Assembly: GCF_006065315.1 (NCBI RefSeq)
Contig: NZ_CP040749.1
Location: 4,424,001-4,488,000 of the forward strand
Length of the DNA: 64,000 nt
Reading direction: 5' to 3'
From: Aureibaculum algae
GTDB lineage: Bacteria; Bacteroidota; Bacteroidia; Flavobacteriales; Flavobacteriaceae
Part shown: positions 46,502-55,762 of the stretch, one piece after another
Numbering within the stretch: the stretch's first letter is position 1
How the letters are laid out: every line of letters starts with the position of its first letter
Position numbers and translations under genes: made by a program
The notes under the pieces: model-generated
Told to the model about the DNA's origin: nothing
Database searches by the model: none
Seen by the model: the letters and a program-made list of their open reading frames with translations, nothing else

Positions 46502-47752
46502 CTATTCCTCTTCTTTTCCTTTCATAAAAAGCTCTTTATTAATCTCTTTTATGCGAGATTTTGCATACAAAGTTGATTTTTCATCTTTCGATGAATAATT
46601 TTCCACATACTCCTTGTAATGCCTTAATGCAATTTTTTTATCCTTATAATAATCATCAGAAAGCATTGCTATTTGAAATAAAAGTTGATAATTTCTCTGA
46701 TTATTGTCGTAACCTTTCTGGAAAGAAGTTATGGCTTTTTTAACTTTCTTCAGTTCTAACTGAACTTTACCTAATTCAAAATAGTCTTTATCATATTCTG
46801 GTCTTTGAAACGCAATAGACATATAAAAAGTCATTTCCGCATTTTTATAATCTTTCATAGCAACATAAACCAAACCAATATTAAACAAGGTATTTGTATC
46901 TTTAAAATCTACTTTCATCACCTTTTTAAAATACAACAAGGCGTTTTCATAATCGTCAACTTTAAAATAACTTAAGCCAAATAATTTATTGACAAATGGG
47001 GTTTTAAAGTTTAAAGCTTCCAATCGCTTTAGATACACTATAGTAGTATCATATTTCTTCTTTAAAAATTGATTTTGGGCTTTTAATTGTAAAAAGTTTA
47101 AATTTTCAGAATCGATTTCCAGTCCTTTATCAATAAATATGTCAGCTGAATCTCTCACCTTAACTTTATTATAATATTTTGCCAGTTGATACATACTTTT
47201 AACATGCGTAGTATCTAATCGAAAGGCTTCTAAATAGGGGCTCAAAGGGTTTTTTTTTATCTTTTCTAAGGCTTCACCTAATTCATAATGGTAATTCGGA
47301 TTTTCAGGATCTTTTACCACCAACCTATTTAACAAATCAATGGCCTTTTCTGTTTTTCTATTGGCACCGTATAGTTTAGCCAAATTGTATTGTAATAATA
47401 AATTATCAGGATTATCTTTTAAAACCTCACTTTGCAATTGCATCGCTTTTTTAGAATTACCAGTATACTGATAACACTTGCCCAATTGCTCTTTGACTTT
47501 ATCGGTTGGTTTTATAGCATAAACTTGATTGTAGTAGTTAATTGCATTAGTGTAGTTACCTGTTTTCTGATAGATATCTGCTAATTTATTAAGCACTTCG
47601 ATAGAAGGATTTTCTTCAGTTTGCAATTGCTCTAATGCTAATTGATAATTCCCTTTTTCTAAAAATTCGTCAGTAACAGCCAAAACCGATGTTTGGGCAT
47701 CGGTTTTGGAAATAAATAAAATAAAAAATAATACAAAAACTTTTCTAAGCAT
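46502..47752 (-). CDS. TPR repeat protein, exported
   Basis: The 416-residue protein has a signal peptide ending SKTDAQ. At least eight tetratricopeptide-like repeats cover most of its length, for example LNKLADIYQKTGNYTNAINY, YNLAKLYGANRKTEKAIDLL and FNIGLVYVAMKDYKNAEMTF. It is probably a periplasmic scaffold. It lies 11 bases downstream of an M56 gene and is likely co-transcribed with the BlaI operon. No enzyme motif is seen. Confidence 0.88.
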   Translation of the reverse strand: MLRKVFVLFFILFISKTDAQTSVLAVTDEFLEKGNYQLALEQLQTEENPSIEVLNKLADIYQKTGNYTNAINYYNQVYAIKPTDKVKEQLGKCYQYTGNSKKAMQLQSEVLKDNPDNLLLQYNLAKLYGANRKTEKAIDLLNRLVVKDPENPNYHYELGEALEKIKKNPLSPYLEAFRLDTTHVKSMYQLAKYYNKVKVRDSADIFIDKGLEIDSENLNFLQLKAQNQFLKKKYDTTIVYLKRLEALNFKTPFVNKLFGLSYFKVDDYENALLYFKKVMKVDFKDTNTLFNIGLVYVAMKDYKNAEMTFYMSIAFQRPEYDKDYFELGKVQLELKKVKKAITSFQKGYDNNQRNYQLLFQIAMLSDDYYKDKKIALRHYKEYVENYSSKDEKSTLYAKSRIKEINKELFMKGKEEE

Positions 47753-47763
47753 TTTAGATTAAT

Positions 47764-49215
47764 TTATTCAACTATTAGCGTAATAGGCAAGGTATATTTC
47801 ACTGCTACTTTTTCACCTTGATATTCACCAGGGATCATTTTAGGCAGACTTTTTACAACACGAATAGCTTCTGCCTCTAAATCTGCATGTGGCCCACGAG
47901 CTCTTACCTCAGTAACATTACCTTCTTTATCAATTTTAAAGATTACATACACTTTCTTTTTACCTGGATCTAGCCCTAGACCTTTGGTCAAATTCGTATT
48001 AAACTTTTGACCTACAAACTTTGAAATATTTTGTTGTAAGCATTCCTTTGTGTCTTCAGCATTTTCACAATCCGGGAAAACGGGAGAATTTTCAATTATT
48101 GCAAAAGGAACACCTTCTTCAACAACTACTTCACCAATTTGCTGTGTTTCAACTACTCCATAAATTTTTGTTTGCTCTCTCTTTTTAAGTAGATACTGAT
48201 AAAATTGTTCTTTTAATTCGTTTTTTTTCTCTGAATCTATATCAGTTAAATTATTCATCTTATTCAATTCCTCAATGATTTTATCTAATCTCTCATCAAT
48301 AAATTTTTGGGTTTCTGGGTCTTGCTCCAACAATTCTTCCAGCTCATTATCATTTTCTAATATTGGCTCACTTTTCTCACAAGAAGTGTACAATAACATT
48401 CCCATTAATACAGGAACTAGCACTACGTACTTAAATTTCAGTATTTGCTTTGATTTGTTTTTGTTTAGCATAAGTATTCGTTTTTTTAGTAATGAATGTT
48501 TAAAAAATGGATTTATAAATGATATGTTTTGCACTCCAAAAGTTTCTGCTAATAAATGGTTAAAATAAGTAGCCTTATTTTCCTTTTTTATCGCTTTTGA
48601 ATCGGCAATAAATTCGTGTAATTCAGATATTCGTGCTTGGTACAAATAACTATATGGATTAAACCAACACACAATTTTTTGTAATTCAAAAAACAATAAA
48701 TCTAAACTGTGCTTTTGTTTTACATGCACCAATTCATGCTCAATAATTTGCGTTTTATTATTGGTTTCTTTTCCTAAAAAAATATAGTTAAAGAAAGAAA
48801 ATGCCTTATTGTTATGTAACCATACCAAGTAATAACTAGGTTTGAATTCCTTATCATGGGTAGTTATTAATCTGACTAACTTATAAAGCCTTAATGCAAA
48901 CAAAATACTGGCAACGGCAATACCCAACCAAAAAATTACTTTCAAAACTAAAAAAAGTGTAATTGGCTGACCCAATTGTTCTTTAATTACCGTAGAAGGA
49001 TTCAACACTACTTCAGGTAATAGTACCACATACTCTTGGGGAATGATTTCTTGTACACGGTCAATTTTCACCAACGGAATAACATAAGCCAACACTGAAG
49101 TTGTTATCAAATAAAAGCGGTTCCATTGAAAAAAAGTCTCTCGTTTTAAAAACAAATCATACACCGCTAAAAATAGCGTTTGAAATAATAGGACTTTAAT
49201 GATGTAGTCTAACAT
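47764..49215 (-). CDS. M56 family metallopeptidase with TonB-C domain
   Basis: The 483-residue protein has membrane segments near residues 5-20, 35-50, 85-105 and 265-280. The peptidase motif HELVH lies in IEHELVHVKQKHSLD near residue 160, followed by ELHEFIADSKA. The C-terminal periplasmic part ends in a TonB C-terminal domain (VYVIFKIDKEGNVTEVRARG to PGEYQGEKVAVKYTLPI). Its first 258 residues are almost identical to the neighbouring M56 gene, while the rest is unrelated. It is expected to relay an envelope signal to the BlaI repressor of the operon. Confidence 0.9.
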   Translation of the reverse strand: MLDYIIKVLLFQTLFLAVYDLFLKRETFFQWNRFYLITTSVLAYVIPLVKIDRVQEIIPQEYVVLLPEVVLNPSTVIKEQLGQPITLFLVLKVIFWLGIAVASILFALRLYKLVRLITTHDKEFKPSYYLVWLHNNKAFSFFNYIFLGKETNNKTQIIEHELVHVKQKHSLDLLFFELQKIVCWFNPYSYLYQARISELHEFIADSKAIKKENKATYFNHLLAETFGVQNISFINPFFKHSLLKKRILMLNKNKSKQILKFKYVVLVPVLMGMLLYTSCEKSEPILENDNELEELLEQDPETQKFIDERLDKIIEELNKMNNLTDIDSEKKNELKEQFYQYLLKKREQTKIYGVVETQQIGEVVVEEGVPFAIIENSPVFPDCENAEDTKECLQQNISKFVGQKFNTNLTKGLGLDPGKKKVYVIFKIDKEGNVTEVRARGPHADLEAEAIRVVKSLPKMIPGEYQGEKVAVKYTLPITLIVE

Positions 49216-49228
49216 AATTATTTAAAAT

Positions 49229-50533
49229 TTAATTCAATCCTTTACTTTTATTAATTAAGTAGTTATCTACTTTCCTTTGTATAACCAATTGCCTATCGTG
49301 TTCATGTCTTTTAACTGAATCTTTTATAATTTTTAAAATTTTAGGTATGTCCTCATTTTTTAAATTATTGTAATTTTTATTAAATATAAAACCGTCTAGC
49401 TCAAATCTAGTCATCGATGGAATATTATTATTAGTGTAAAGTTCTTTTGATCTATTAGTCCTTCTCTTCATATTCAAAAACATATCCAAAATTCTATCTT
49501 TCTGATTATAGTCTTTCTCTGTTACTGGAAAGGTCAGTGAGAAACTTAATTTCTCAATATATTTTAAGTCATCATTAGTTGCGGTACCCTTTATAATTCT
49601 CTCTTTTACTAAATCAACCAATGTGTTTTTTAATTTAATTTGCATTGAAGTTGGAGTTAAATCATTGTCTTGATTATTCTGAAAATCAGAAGTATTACAT
49701 GAAGTGTACATTAACATCCCAGCTAAAATTGGCAGTGTGTACAAGTATTTTAACTTCAATAATTGTTTTGATTTACTTTTGTTTAACATAAGTATTCGTT
49801 TTTTTAGTAATGAATGTTTAAAAAATGGATTGATAAATGATATGTTTTGTACGCCGAAAGTTTCTGCTAATAAATGGTTAAAATAAGTAGCCTTATTTTC
49901 CGTTTTTATCGCTTTTGAATCGGCAATAAATTCGTGTAATTCAGATATTCGTGCTTGGTATAAATAACTATATGGATTAAACCAACACACAATTTTTTGT
50001 AATTCAAAAAACAATAAATCTAAACTGTGCTTTTGTTTTACATGCACCAATTCATGCTCAATAATTTGCGTTTTATTATTGGTTTCTTTTCCTAAAAAAA
50101 TATAGTTAAAGAAAGAAAATGCCTTATTGTTATGTAACCATACCAAGTAATAACTAGGTTTGAATTCCTTATCATGGGTAGTTATTAATCTGAATAACTT
50201 ATAAAGCCTTAATGCAAACAAAATACTGGCAACGGCAATACCAAGCCAAAAAATTACTTTTAACACTAAAAAAAATGTAATTGGCTGACCCAATTGTTCT
50301 TTAATTACTGTAGAAGGATTCAACACCACTTCAGGCAATAGTACCACATACTCTTGGGGAATGATTTCTTGTACACGGTCAATTTTCACCAACGGAATAA
50401 CATAAGCCAACACTGAAGTTGTCATCAAATAAAAGCGGTTCCATTGAAAAAAAGTCTCTCGTTTTAAAAACAAGTCGTACACTACTAGAAATAGCGTTTG
50501 AAATAATAGGACTTTGATGATGTAGTCTAGCAT
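49229..50533 (-). CDS. M56 family metallopeptidase, paralogue with a different C-terminus
   Basis: The 434-residue protein shares nearly every residue up to about 258 with the downstream gene (differences such as V17/A, M37/I, F87/L). It has the same HELVH motif and membrane segments. After the fourth membrane segment it has a different, Asn/Lys-rich tail without a TonB-C domain. It follows the BlaI gene by about 60 bases, a gap that contains a GC-richer GGAAGACGGCAGACCG piece. It probably senses a different input or is a regulatory partner. Confidence 0.88.
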   Translation of the reverse strand: MLDYIIKVLLFQTLFLVVYDLFLKRETFFQWNRFYLMTTSVLAYVIPLVKIDRVQEIIPQEYVVLLPEVVLNPSTVIKEQLGQPITFFLVLKVIFWLGIAVASILFALRLYKLFRLITTHDKEFKPSYYLVWLHNNKAFSFFNYIFLGKETNNKTQIIEHELVHVKQKHSLDLLFFELQKIVCWFNPYSYLYQARISELHEFIADSKAIKTENKATYFNHLLAETFGVQNISFINPFFKHSLLKKRILMLNKSKSKQLLKLKYLYTLPILAGMLMYTSCNTSDFQNNQDNDLTPTSMQIKLKNTLVDLVKERIIKGTATNDDLKYIEKLSFSLTFPVTEKDYNQKDRILDMFLNMKRRTNRSKELYTNNNIPSMTRFELDGFIFNKNYNNLKNEDIPKILKIIKDSVKRHEHDRQLVIQRKVDNYLINKSKGLN

Positions 50534-50593
50534 GATTAAAATATTAGTCGGAAGACGGCAGACCGTGAACCGAAGTTATTTTTCTTACTTTTA

Positions 50594-50971
50594 TTACTTA
50601 GTTTTTTTCTGGTCTTCCAACTTATTAATCTCTTTCAATATTCCCTCCAACTCACCTACACTGACATCATTTTTCTCCACAAAAAAGGATACCATACTTT
50701 TAAATGAACCTCCAAAATAACCATCCATTAATTTGTGTAAACTCTGATTACTATAGGAAGATTTTTTAACTAAAGGAAAATACTTATATCCCTTTCCGAA
50801 AGTTTCATGATCTACAAAGTTTTTATCTTCCAAAATCCTTACTATGGTAGATACCGTATTATAGGCTGGTTTTGGTTCCGGAAACTTTTCAATCATTTCT
50901 TTTACTGTGCACAATTTTAATTGCCACATAATCTGCATAATTTGCTCTTCAGCTTTTGTTAGTTGTTTCAT
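50594..50971 (-). CDS. BlaI/MecI/CopY family repressor (second copy)
   Basis: The start is taken at ATG 50969-50971 (MKQLTKAEEQIMQIMWQL); an upstream ATG at 50995 would add eight poorly fitting residues. 125 residues with the winged helix (PEPKPAYNTVSTIVRILEDK) and the GKGYKYFPLVKKSSY wing and linker typical of flavobacterial BlaI. It leads the group BlaI, M56, M56-TonB, TPR, lipoprotein. Its promoter region carries a 40-bp perfect palindrome, so it likely represses itself and perhaps the divergent DUF456 gene. Confidence 0.92.
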   Translation of the reverse strand: MKQLTKAEEQIMQIMWQLKLCTVKEMIEKFPEPKPAYNTVSTIVRILEDKNFVDHETFGKGYKYFPLVKKSSYSNQSLHKLMDGYFGGSFKSMVSFFVEKNDVSVGELEGILKEINKLEDQKKTK

Positions 50972-50999
50972 TTTTTTACTTTTATAAATTCCCACATGA

Positions 51000-51043
51000 C
51001 AAATATAACTAAAAAATTAGTTTAAACTAATTTTTTAGTTATA
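51000..51043 (-). promoter_or_regulatory. blaI promoter with 40-bp palindromic operator
   Basis: 51004-51043 is a perfect 40-bp palindrome. It is made of two dyads, ACTAA-aaaa-TTAGT (51008-51021) and ACTAA-tttt-TTAGT (51026-51039), 18 bp apart centre to centre. The minus-strand -7 box TATATTTG (51000-51007) abuts and overlaps it; the -33 region 51027-51030 reads TTAG. This fits cooperative binding of two BlaI dimers. The core differs from the TACA/TGTA core at the other blaI gene. Confidence 0.72.
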
Positions 51044-51091
51044 AACTTTAGCACACTTATTGCTATATTGCATATAAATACTAAATTAATA

Positions 51092-51595
51092 ATGGATATA
51101 CTTTTACTTATACTGGGCGGATGCCTAATGCTACTAGGCTTAATTGGCTCATTTTTACCGATATTACCTGGCCCACTTACGGGATGGTTGGGCTTATTGG
51201 TTTTACATTTAACAAATGCCATACCTATGAACTGGACGTTTTTAGGGATCACCCTAGGGGTTGCTTTACTTATTTGGGTGCTTGATTATATAATTCCCGC
51301 AATGGGCACTAAAAAATTTGGTGGAAGTAAATCAGGGGCAATTGGCACCACGATAGGGTTGATAATAGGTTTATTCTCCCCTATTCCTTTAGGATTTATT
51401 ATCGGAGCATTTGTTGGAGCCTTTATTGGAGAAATGGTTTTTGACAGTACAGATACTAAACGTGCCCTTAAAGCTAGTTTCGGATCTTTTTTAGGTTTTC
51501 TATTCTCAACAACAGTAAAATTTATAATAAGTATGGTGTTTCTGGTTTTCTTTATAAGTAAAGTGTATGACAATTGGTCATTACTTATTGGATAA
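51092..51595 (+). CDS. DUF456 family membrane protein
   Basis: The start is taken at ATG 51092 (MDILLLILGG); a TTG at 51068 is less likely. About 167 residues with four to five hydrophobic, glycine-rich segments, including GSFLPILPGPLTGWLGLLV and the amphipathic glycine-zipper-like GTTIGLIIGLFSPIPLGFII. Length and pattern fit DUF456, whose role is unknown. It is divergent from blaI and shares the palindromic control region. Confidence 0.9.
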   Translation: MDILLLILGGCLMLLGLIGSFLPILPGPLTGWLGLLVLHLTNAIPMNWTFLGITLGVALLIWVLDYIIPAMGTKKFGGSKSGAIGTTIGLIIGLFSPIPLGFIIGAFVGAFIGEMVFDSTDTKRALKASFGSFLGFLFSTTVKFIISMVFLVFFISKVYDNWSLLIG

Positions 51596-51627
51596 TCAGA
51601 TTTACTTCACTAGCACTTCATAAACGC

Positions 51628-51660
51628 AAAAAAGACTTCCCTAAATGGAAAGTCTTTTTT
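51628..51660 (+). terminator. Intrinsic terminator after the DUF456 gene
   Basis: An imperfect stem pairs AAAAAAGACTTCC with GGAAAGTCTTTTTT (one bulge) around CTAAAT, ending in a T-run. It lies 33 bases after the DUF456 stop codon. Confidence 0.85.
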
Positions 51661-52102
51661 CATGTAAATTGGATTGAATTATTTTTTATCTCCGTCGAGA
51701 TATTTCTTTTTCTGTTGATTAATTTCTGCAAATGTTTCTTTTTAGGGACTTTTAAAAAGTTTACTTTATGTTTCACTTACACTTATAAAACAATTCGTTA
51801 CTAAAAGTTCCTACCTTAACATTCAACTAATTAACATTTTAAACCACAAACACCTCTATTTAAGCAACTTATATATTTCTATTAATTCTTATAATACTTC
51901 ATTTTAAGTTAACACATCGTCAAAGGGAACTATTAAATTACAAGTAAGATTCAAAGAGTTTTAATCAAAAAATTTCCATTTTATAGGATTGTGCTAATAA
52001 AACACTTCCTTTAACGGATATAAATTAAAACTACACGAATATCGTTTTCCTATTTATTGTTGTCATTTTTAATCTACTTTTATTGCTTCAAAATGACAAT
52101 TC
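51661..52102. other. Intergenic gap, no gene seen
   Basis: About 440 bases of AT-rich DNA separate the DUF456 terminator from the next gene. Only a spurious frame crosses its first part. The last 60 bases contain a weak promoter-like TACTTTTA at 52075-52082. No RNA gene or repeat was recognised. Confidence 0.6.
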
Positions 52103-52720
52103 ATGGATACATTTATTATAAATACGAATGCCACTTATATAAAGAATATTTTAATTTCTGAAGATTTTATAAAAGTAACTGATGAAGATTATAAAACGAA
52201 AGAAGCATTTTTAGAAAAATTCAACAATAGTAAAAAAGGAATTTTAGATACTCGACATCACATTGTCTATAAAAACATAGAAAAGATTGTTTTATATGAA
52301 GATGAATTAGCCTATCAAGTTTACTTTAAAGAGAATGATAAAAAAGAAATGTGTCTATTACATCTTGCTACATTACAACAGTATAATGAAGTTTTAGATG
52401 CTATCTTGTCACAGGTAAACTTAAAGAAAAGTGATGTTAAAATTCGGACCAGAGGTTGGATAAAACCAGCTATATACACCTTAATACCCGCTATATTAAC
52501 ATTTGCAATATACATGTCTGCCAAGCAACTTGAAGCAGGTGAAAATGTTCAAGTTTCTGGGAGCAGAAGAGGCTTAAAAAAAATATTGTTGCAAATTTCA
52601 GAATATTTAGGGTCAACAAATGTACTGCTGTTAGGGAGTGTTGTTACTTGTGGTTTTATTTACTTTGCGTACAGAGCCTATCAAAAAAGCATTATTGAAC
52701 AAGAGGCTTTTATAAAATAA
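52103..52720 (+). CDS. Hypothetical membrane protein
   Basis: I do not recognise a family. The 205-residue protein has a soluble N-terminal part of about 115 residues with alternating strands (HHIVYKNIEKIVLYEDELAY), perhaps a PH-like fold, followed by two membrane segments (near 120-140 and 168-190). The GRR-rich loop between them is probably cytoplasmic. It leads a plus-strand run to 56489 with short gaps. Confidence 0.7.
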   Translation: MDTFIINTNATYIKNILISEDFIKVTDEDYKTKEAFLEKFNNSKKGILDTRHHIVYKNIEKIVLYEDELAYQVYFKENDKKEMCLLHLATLQQYNEVLDAILSQVNLKKSDVKIRTRGWIKPAIYTLIPAILTFAIYMSAKQLEAGENVQVSGSRRGLKKILLQISEYLGSTNVLLLGSVVTCGFIYFAYRAYQKSIIEQEAFIK

Positions 52721-52747
52721 TACTGCAACAATTCAAAGCAAATAAAC

Positions 52748-53029
52748 TTGAAAACAAAAACAAATTTTAATGGAACATTAGCATTTTTTCTAGCGATAGC
52801 AAATACTATTTTATTTTATAATTTCCTCTATGGATATGGCAACGACGAAAGGGTAGCTAGTTCTTTTTTTATTATTATACCCATTCAATTAGGGCTTATA
52901 TCCTATTTTGAAAAATCTAATAAAAAGAAGTTATTTATAATTCTAACAATCATTAGTTTAATTATTTACTTGATTTTGGCTTTTTTAGAAGCATATACAA
53001 TTGGGATGGCAAGAGCATATAAAAATTAA
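52748..53029 (+). CDS. Small hypothetical membrane protein
   Basis: The 93-residue protein has three hydrophobic segments (near residues 8-25, 35-50, 60-80). The only start codon near the upstream gene is TTG 52748 (MKTKTNFNGT). No family recognised. It lies 27 bases after the preceding gene and 2 before the following one, consistent with one transcript. Confidence 0.6.
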   Translation: MKTKTNFNGTLAFFLAIANTILFYNFLYGYGNDERVASSFFIIIPIQLGLISYFEKSNKKKLFIILTIISLIIYLILAFLEAYTIGMARAYKN

Positions 53030-53031
53030 AA

Positions 53032-54033
53032 ATGAGACTTCATAAACTAATATTAGTGTTTATAATTATTAGTATTATTCTAGTGGCACTAAACATAAAT
53101 AAATATAATGACTTTCAGTCTTGGAAGAGTGATCGACATTACTATACCGCTGCGGTTGGATTTGCGGAATACCACCCCATTGATGGTGTGTTCACTTTAA
53201 AAGCAAAAAACGGCGAGAAATTCACTCTTTTCAACAATGAAGATTTTGGTTATTGGGGTAGAGCCTATAACTTAGATTTAGAATACATGCAATTACCAGA
53301 TTCATTATCTGCCCATTGGGTGGCCCTCAGAGAACGTAAAATTTTTAAAGGCACCTTTGAATTGCCTTATCAAAAAATTGATAGTTTGTTTAAAATGAGT
53401 AATCCGAACAGAGGTGTATTTGATATTTATGGCAAAGGTGATGTCTTTGCCTATACATTTATCATTGGCATAGAACCAGATGGGTATATCACTTTATGGA
53501 TAGAAGGCAATTACAAATATCAAAAAGAAATTGCTCGATTTAAAGCGGAAACCACAAATAAATATATAGAAAATGCAACTGAACAAGAATCGATAGATGA
53601 ATTAACGGAACGTTTATTTGACAGGTCTCAAACACGTCAGTTAGACAGTATCTTTAAATACAATATACCTGCGGATACTACAAAATGGAAAAACTATTCA
53701 AAAAAATATTATTACTATCTTCAATTTGAAAATTTTCCGACAAATATATATGCAATGAACATGGACTTTTTTAACGAAGAAAAGGATGAATTCTTAATAA
53801 AAAAGGACACCAAGTATTTCATTGAAAGTGGTGTACCTTTGTATTTAAAAACCAATAAATTTGAAAATGATAAAGACATACGTTTAAAATTTTCAGAAGA
53901 ATTAACACATTACTTTAATAAAAAGAAGTCTGTATTAAAAACTTCAGACACCTTGGTTTTTCTCGTTAAATATGATGAATTACAAAAATCAATGTACTCT
54001 TCATTAACAACAGTAAACGAAATTAATCGTTAA
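53032..54033 (+). CDS. DUF2931-like lipid- or membrane-anchored protein
   Basis: The 333-residue protein has one N-terminal membrane segment (residues 5-22) and a periplasmic body. The stretch LPDSLSAHWVALRERKIFKGTFELP is characteristic of DUF2931 proteins of Bacteroidetes and Proteobacteria, which have no known activity. The C-terminal third (KYFIESGVPLYLKTNKFEND) is not part of that domain as I recall it. It lies 2 bases after the small membrane protein gene. Confidence 0.65.
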   Translation: MRLHKLILVFIIISIILVALNINKYNDFQSWKSDRHYYTAAVGFAEYHPIDGVFTLKAKNGEKFTLFNNEDFGYWGRAYNLDLEYMQLPDSLSAHWVALRERKIFKGTFELPYQKIDSLFKMSNPNRGVFDIYGKGDVFAYTFIIGIEPDGYITLWIEGNYKYQKEIARFKAETTNKYIENATEQESIDELTERLFDRSQTRQLDSIFKYNIPADTTKWKNYSKKYYYYLQFENFPTNIYAMNMDFFNEEKDEFLIKKDTKYFIESGVPLYLKTNKFENDKDIRLKFSEELTHYFNKKKSVLKTSDTLVFLVKYDELQKSMYSSLTTVNEINR

Positions 54034-54064
54034 CTAAAATAAATATGTTTATTTTCAACTATTA

Positions 54065-55762
54065 ATGGGCAAAACAAAACACATATTCACAAGCTTATTT
54101 TTGTTTTTTACAATAACCTCAACTTTTAGTCAGAGTGAAGAAATAAAAGACCTACCTCAACTCTTTAAAGATAGAGAATATCAAGAAGTCATTGATATTT
54201 TAAGCTCTGAAGACGAAAAGCGAGAGCTTAGTTTAGATGAACTTTTCTATTTAACAAAAGCATACGGAAGGATGGGGCAATACTCTAATGGACTTGTGTA
54301 TGCCGAAAGGATGAAAAACATTTGTTTAGCTCAAAAAGATACCACAAATTTAGTGAGAGCCTTGAACTTAAAAGCTGAAAACGTAATTGATTTAGGTAGA
54401 TATGAAATAGGCGTTAAATTTTGTGAAGAGGCGAGTACTGTATTTAGAACACAAGATTCATTAGAATATCAGAAGTTATGTTTTAAATGGGGCATGATGC
54501 TGTATCACACCCAACAGTTTAAAGATGCGTATGATGTTTATAATAAAATTACACACAAACCATATAGAGAACTGTCTCTATTTACCAACAATTATGCATT
54601 GACTTTAATGGGAATTGAAAAATGGGATGAAGCTCTTAAGTATCTAAAAAAATCAATATCCTTAGATAACAGTACGGGTAAAAACACAAGTATCAATCTA
54701 TCTAACATGGCTAATATTTATATAAATTTGAAGCAATGGAAACAAGCTGAAATTCATTTAGATTCCGCCGTGAAATCATTACAAAAGGGCAACAGTTTAA
54801 TCGCAAGAAAGGCTATTTATAACAATTATTTTGAACTATTTAAAAAACAAAATAACATTGAGAAAGCAATGTTTACGTTAGACGAAATAGAAAAAATTAA
54901 CCAAGATATATTCAATCAGAAAGTAAATGAAAAATTACAAGCTCTAGAAAGTGCAAATAGCAGTAAAGTATCATTAACAAAAAAAGTAAAAGTTATAGAT
55001 GATCAGTTACAATTATCGCAACGTCAAATGTTATGGGGTGCCGTTATATCATTATTATTAATTATAGGGTTACTTACTACGCTTTTTATATACAAATACA
55101 GAAATATAATGGCAGCTCATGAAAATGTATTAGTAGAACAAAAACTATTGCGATCGCAAATGACACCACATTTTATTTTCAATTCACTGTCTGTTCTTCA
55201 GGGTATGATTTTAAATAAAGAGGATAGAAAAGCAGTTAGTTACCTTTCTAAATTCTCAAAATTGTTACGATTAATTTTAGAAAATTCTAGAGAAAAATTA
55301 GTCCAACTTGAAGATGAATTAAATGCTGTGCAACACTATGCAGACTTACAAAATATGAGAAGTCAGAATCAATTTACTTACACCTTAACATTTAAAAATA
55401 AATTGCCGTCTCAAAACATACTTATTCCACCTATGTTAATTCAACCCTTTGTTGAAAATGCCATTGAACATGGCTTTAAAAAAGATTTTATAAATGCTAA
55501 AATTGATGTAGACATTTTATTTAAAGATAATAAATTAACATGTATAATAAGTGACAACGGTATTGGAGTAGATTCTGACACTAATAAATCGAACAGCAAA
55601 AAGAAATCGTTAGCAACAAAAATTACCTCAGAGCGTTTAAAAATCATATCAAGAGAATTTAAAATGGAATCTGGTGTTCATGTGCAAGACCGACAACAAT
55701 TTAACGAAAAAGGGACGCTAGTTACCTTAATATTACCTTATAAAATTAATAAAGATGCTTAA
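54065..55762 (+). CDS. LytS-type sensor histidine kinase with TPR sensor region
   Basis: The 565-residue protein has a signal peptide ending TFSQ and about 280 residues of TPR repeats in the periplasm. A membrane segment near residues 323-343 and a short coiled coil follow. The His_kinase domain has the phosphoacceptor in QMTPHFIFNSL, the N-box PFVENAIEHGFK and the G-box SDNGIGVD. It overlaps the response regulator gene by 8 bases. Such pairs control small regulons, and the candidate target is the promoter at 56552-56569. Confidence 0.93.
   Translation: MGKTKHIFTSLFLFFTITSTFSQSEEIKDLPQLFKDREYQEVIDILSSEDEKRELSLDELFYLTKAYGRMGQYSNGLVYAERMKNICLAQKDTTNLVRALNLKAENVIDLGRYEIGVKFCEEASTVFRTQDSLEYQKLCFKWGMMLYHTQQFKDAYDVYNKITHKPYRELSLFTNNYALTLMGIEKWDEALKYLKKSISLDNSTGKNTSINLSNMANIYINLKQWKQAEIHLDSAVKSLQKGNSLIARKAIYNNYFELFKKQNNIEKAMFTLDEIEKINQDIFNQKVNEKLQALESANSSKVSLTKKVKVIDDQLQLSQRQMLWGAVISLLLIIGLLTTLFIYKYRNIMAAHENVLVEQKLLRSQMTPHFIFNSLSVLQGMILNKEDRKAVSYLSKFSKLLRLILENSREKLVQLEDELNAVQHYADLQNMRSQNQFTYTLTFKNKLPSQNILIPPMLIQPFVENAIEHGFKKDFINAKIDVDILFKDNKLTCIISDNGIGVDSDTNKSNSKKKSLATKITSERLKIISREFKMESGVHVQDRQQFNEKGTLVTLILPYKINKDA

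Noticed and set aside
51574..51804. A 76-codon frame after the DUF456 gene
   Set aside because: It runs through the terminator hairpin and overlaps the end of DUF456; a chance frame.
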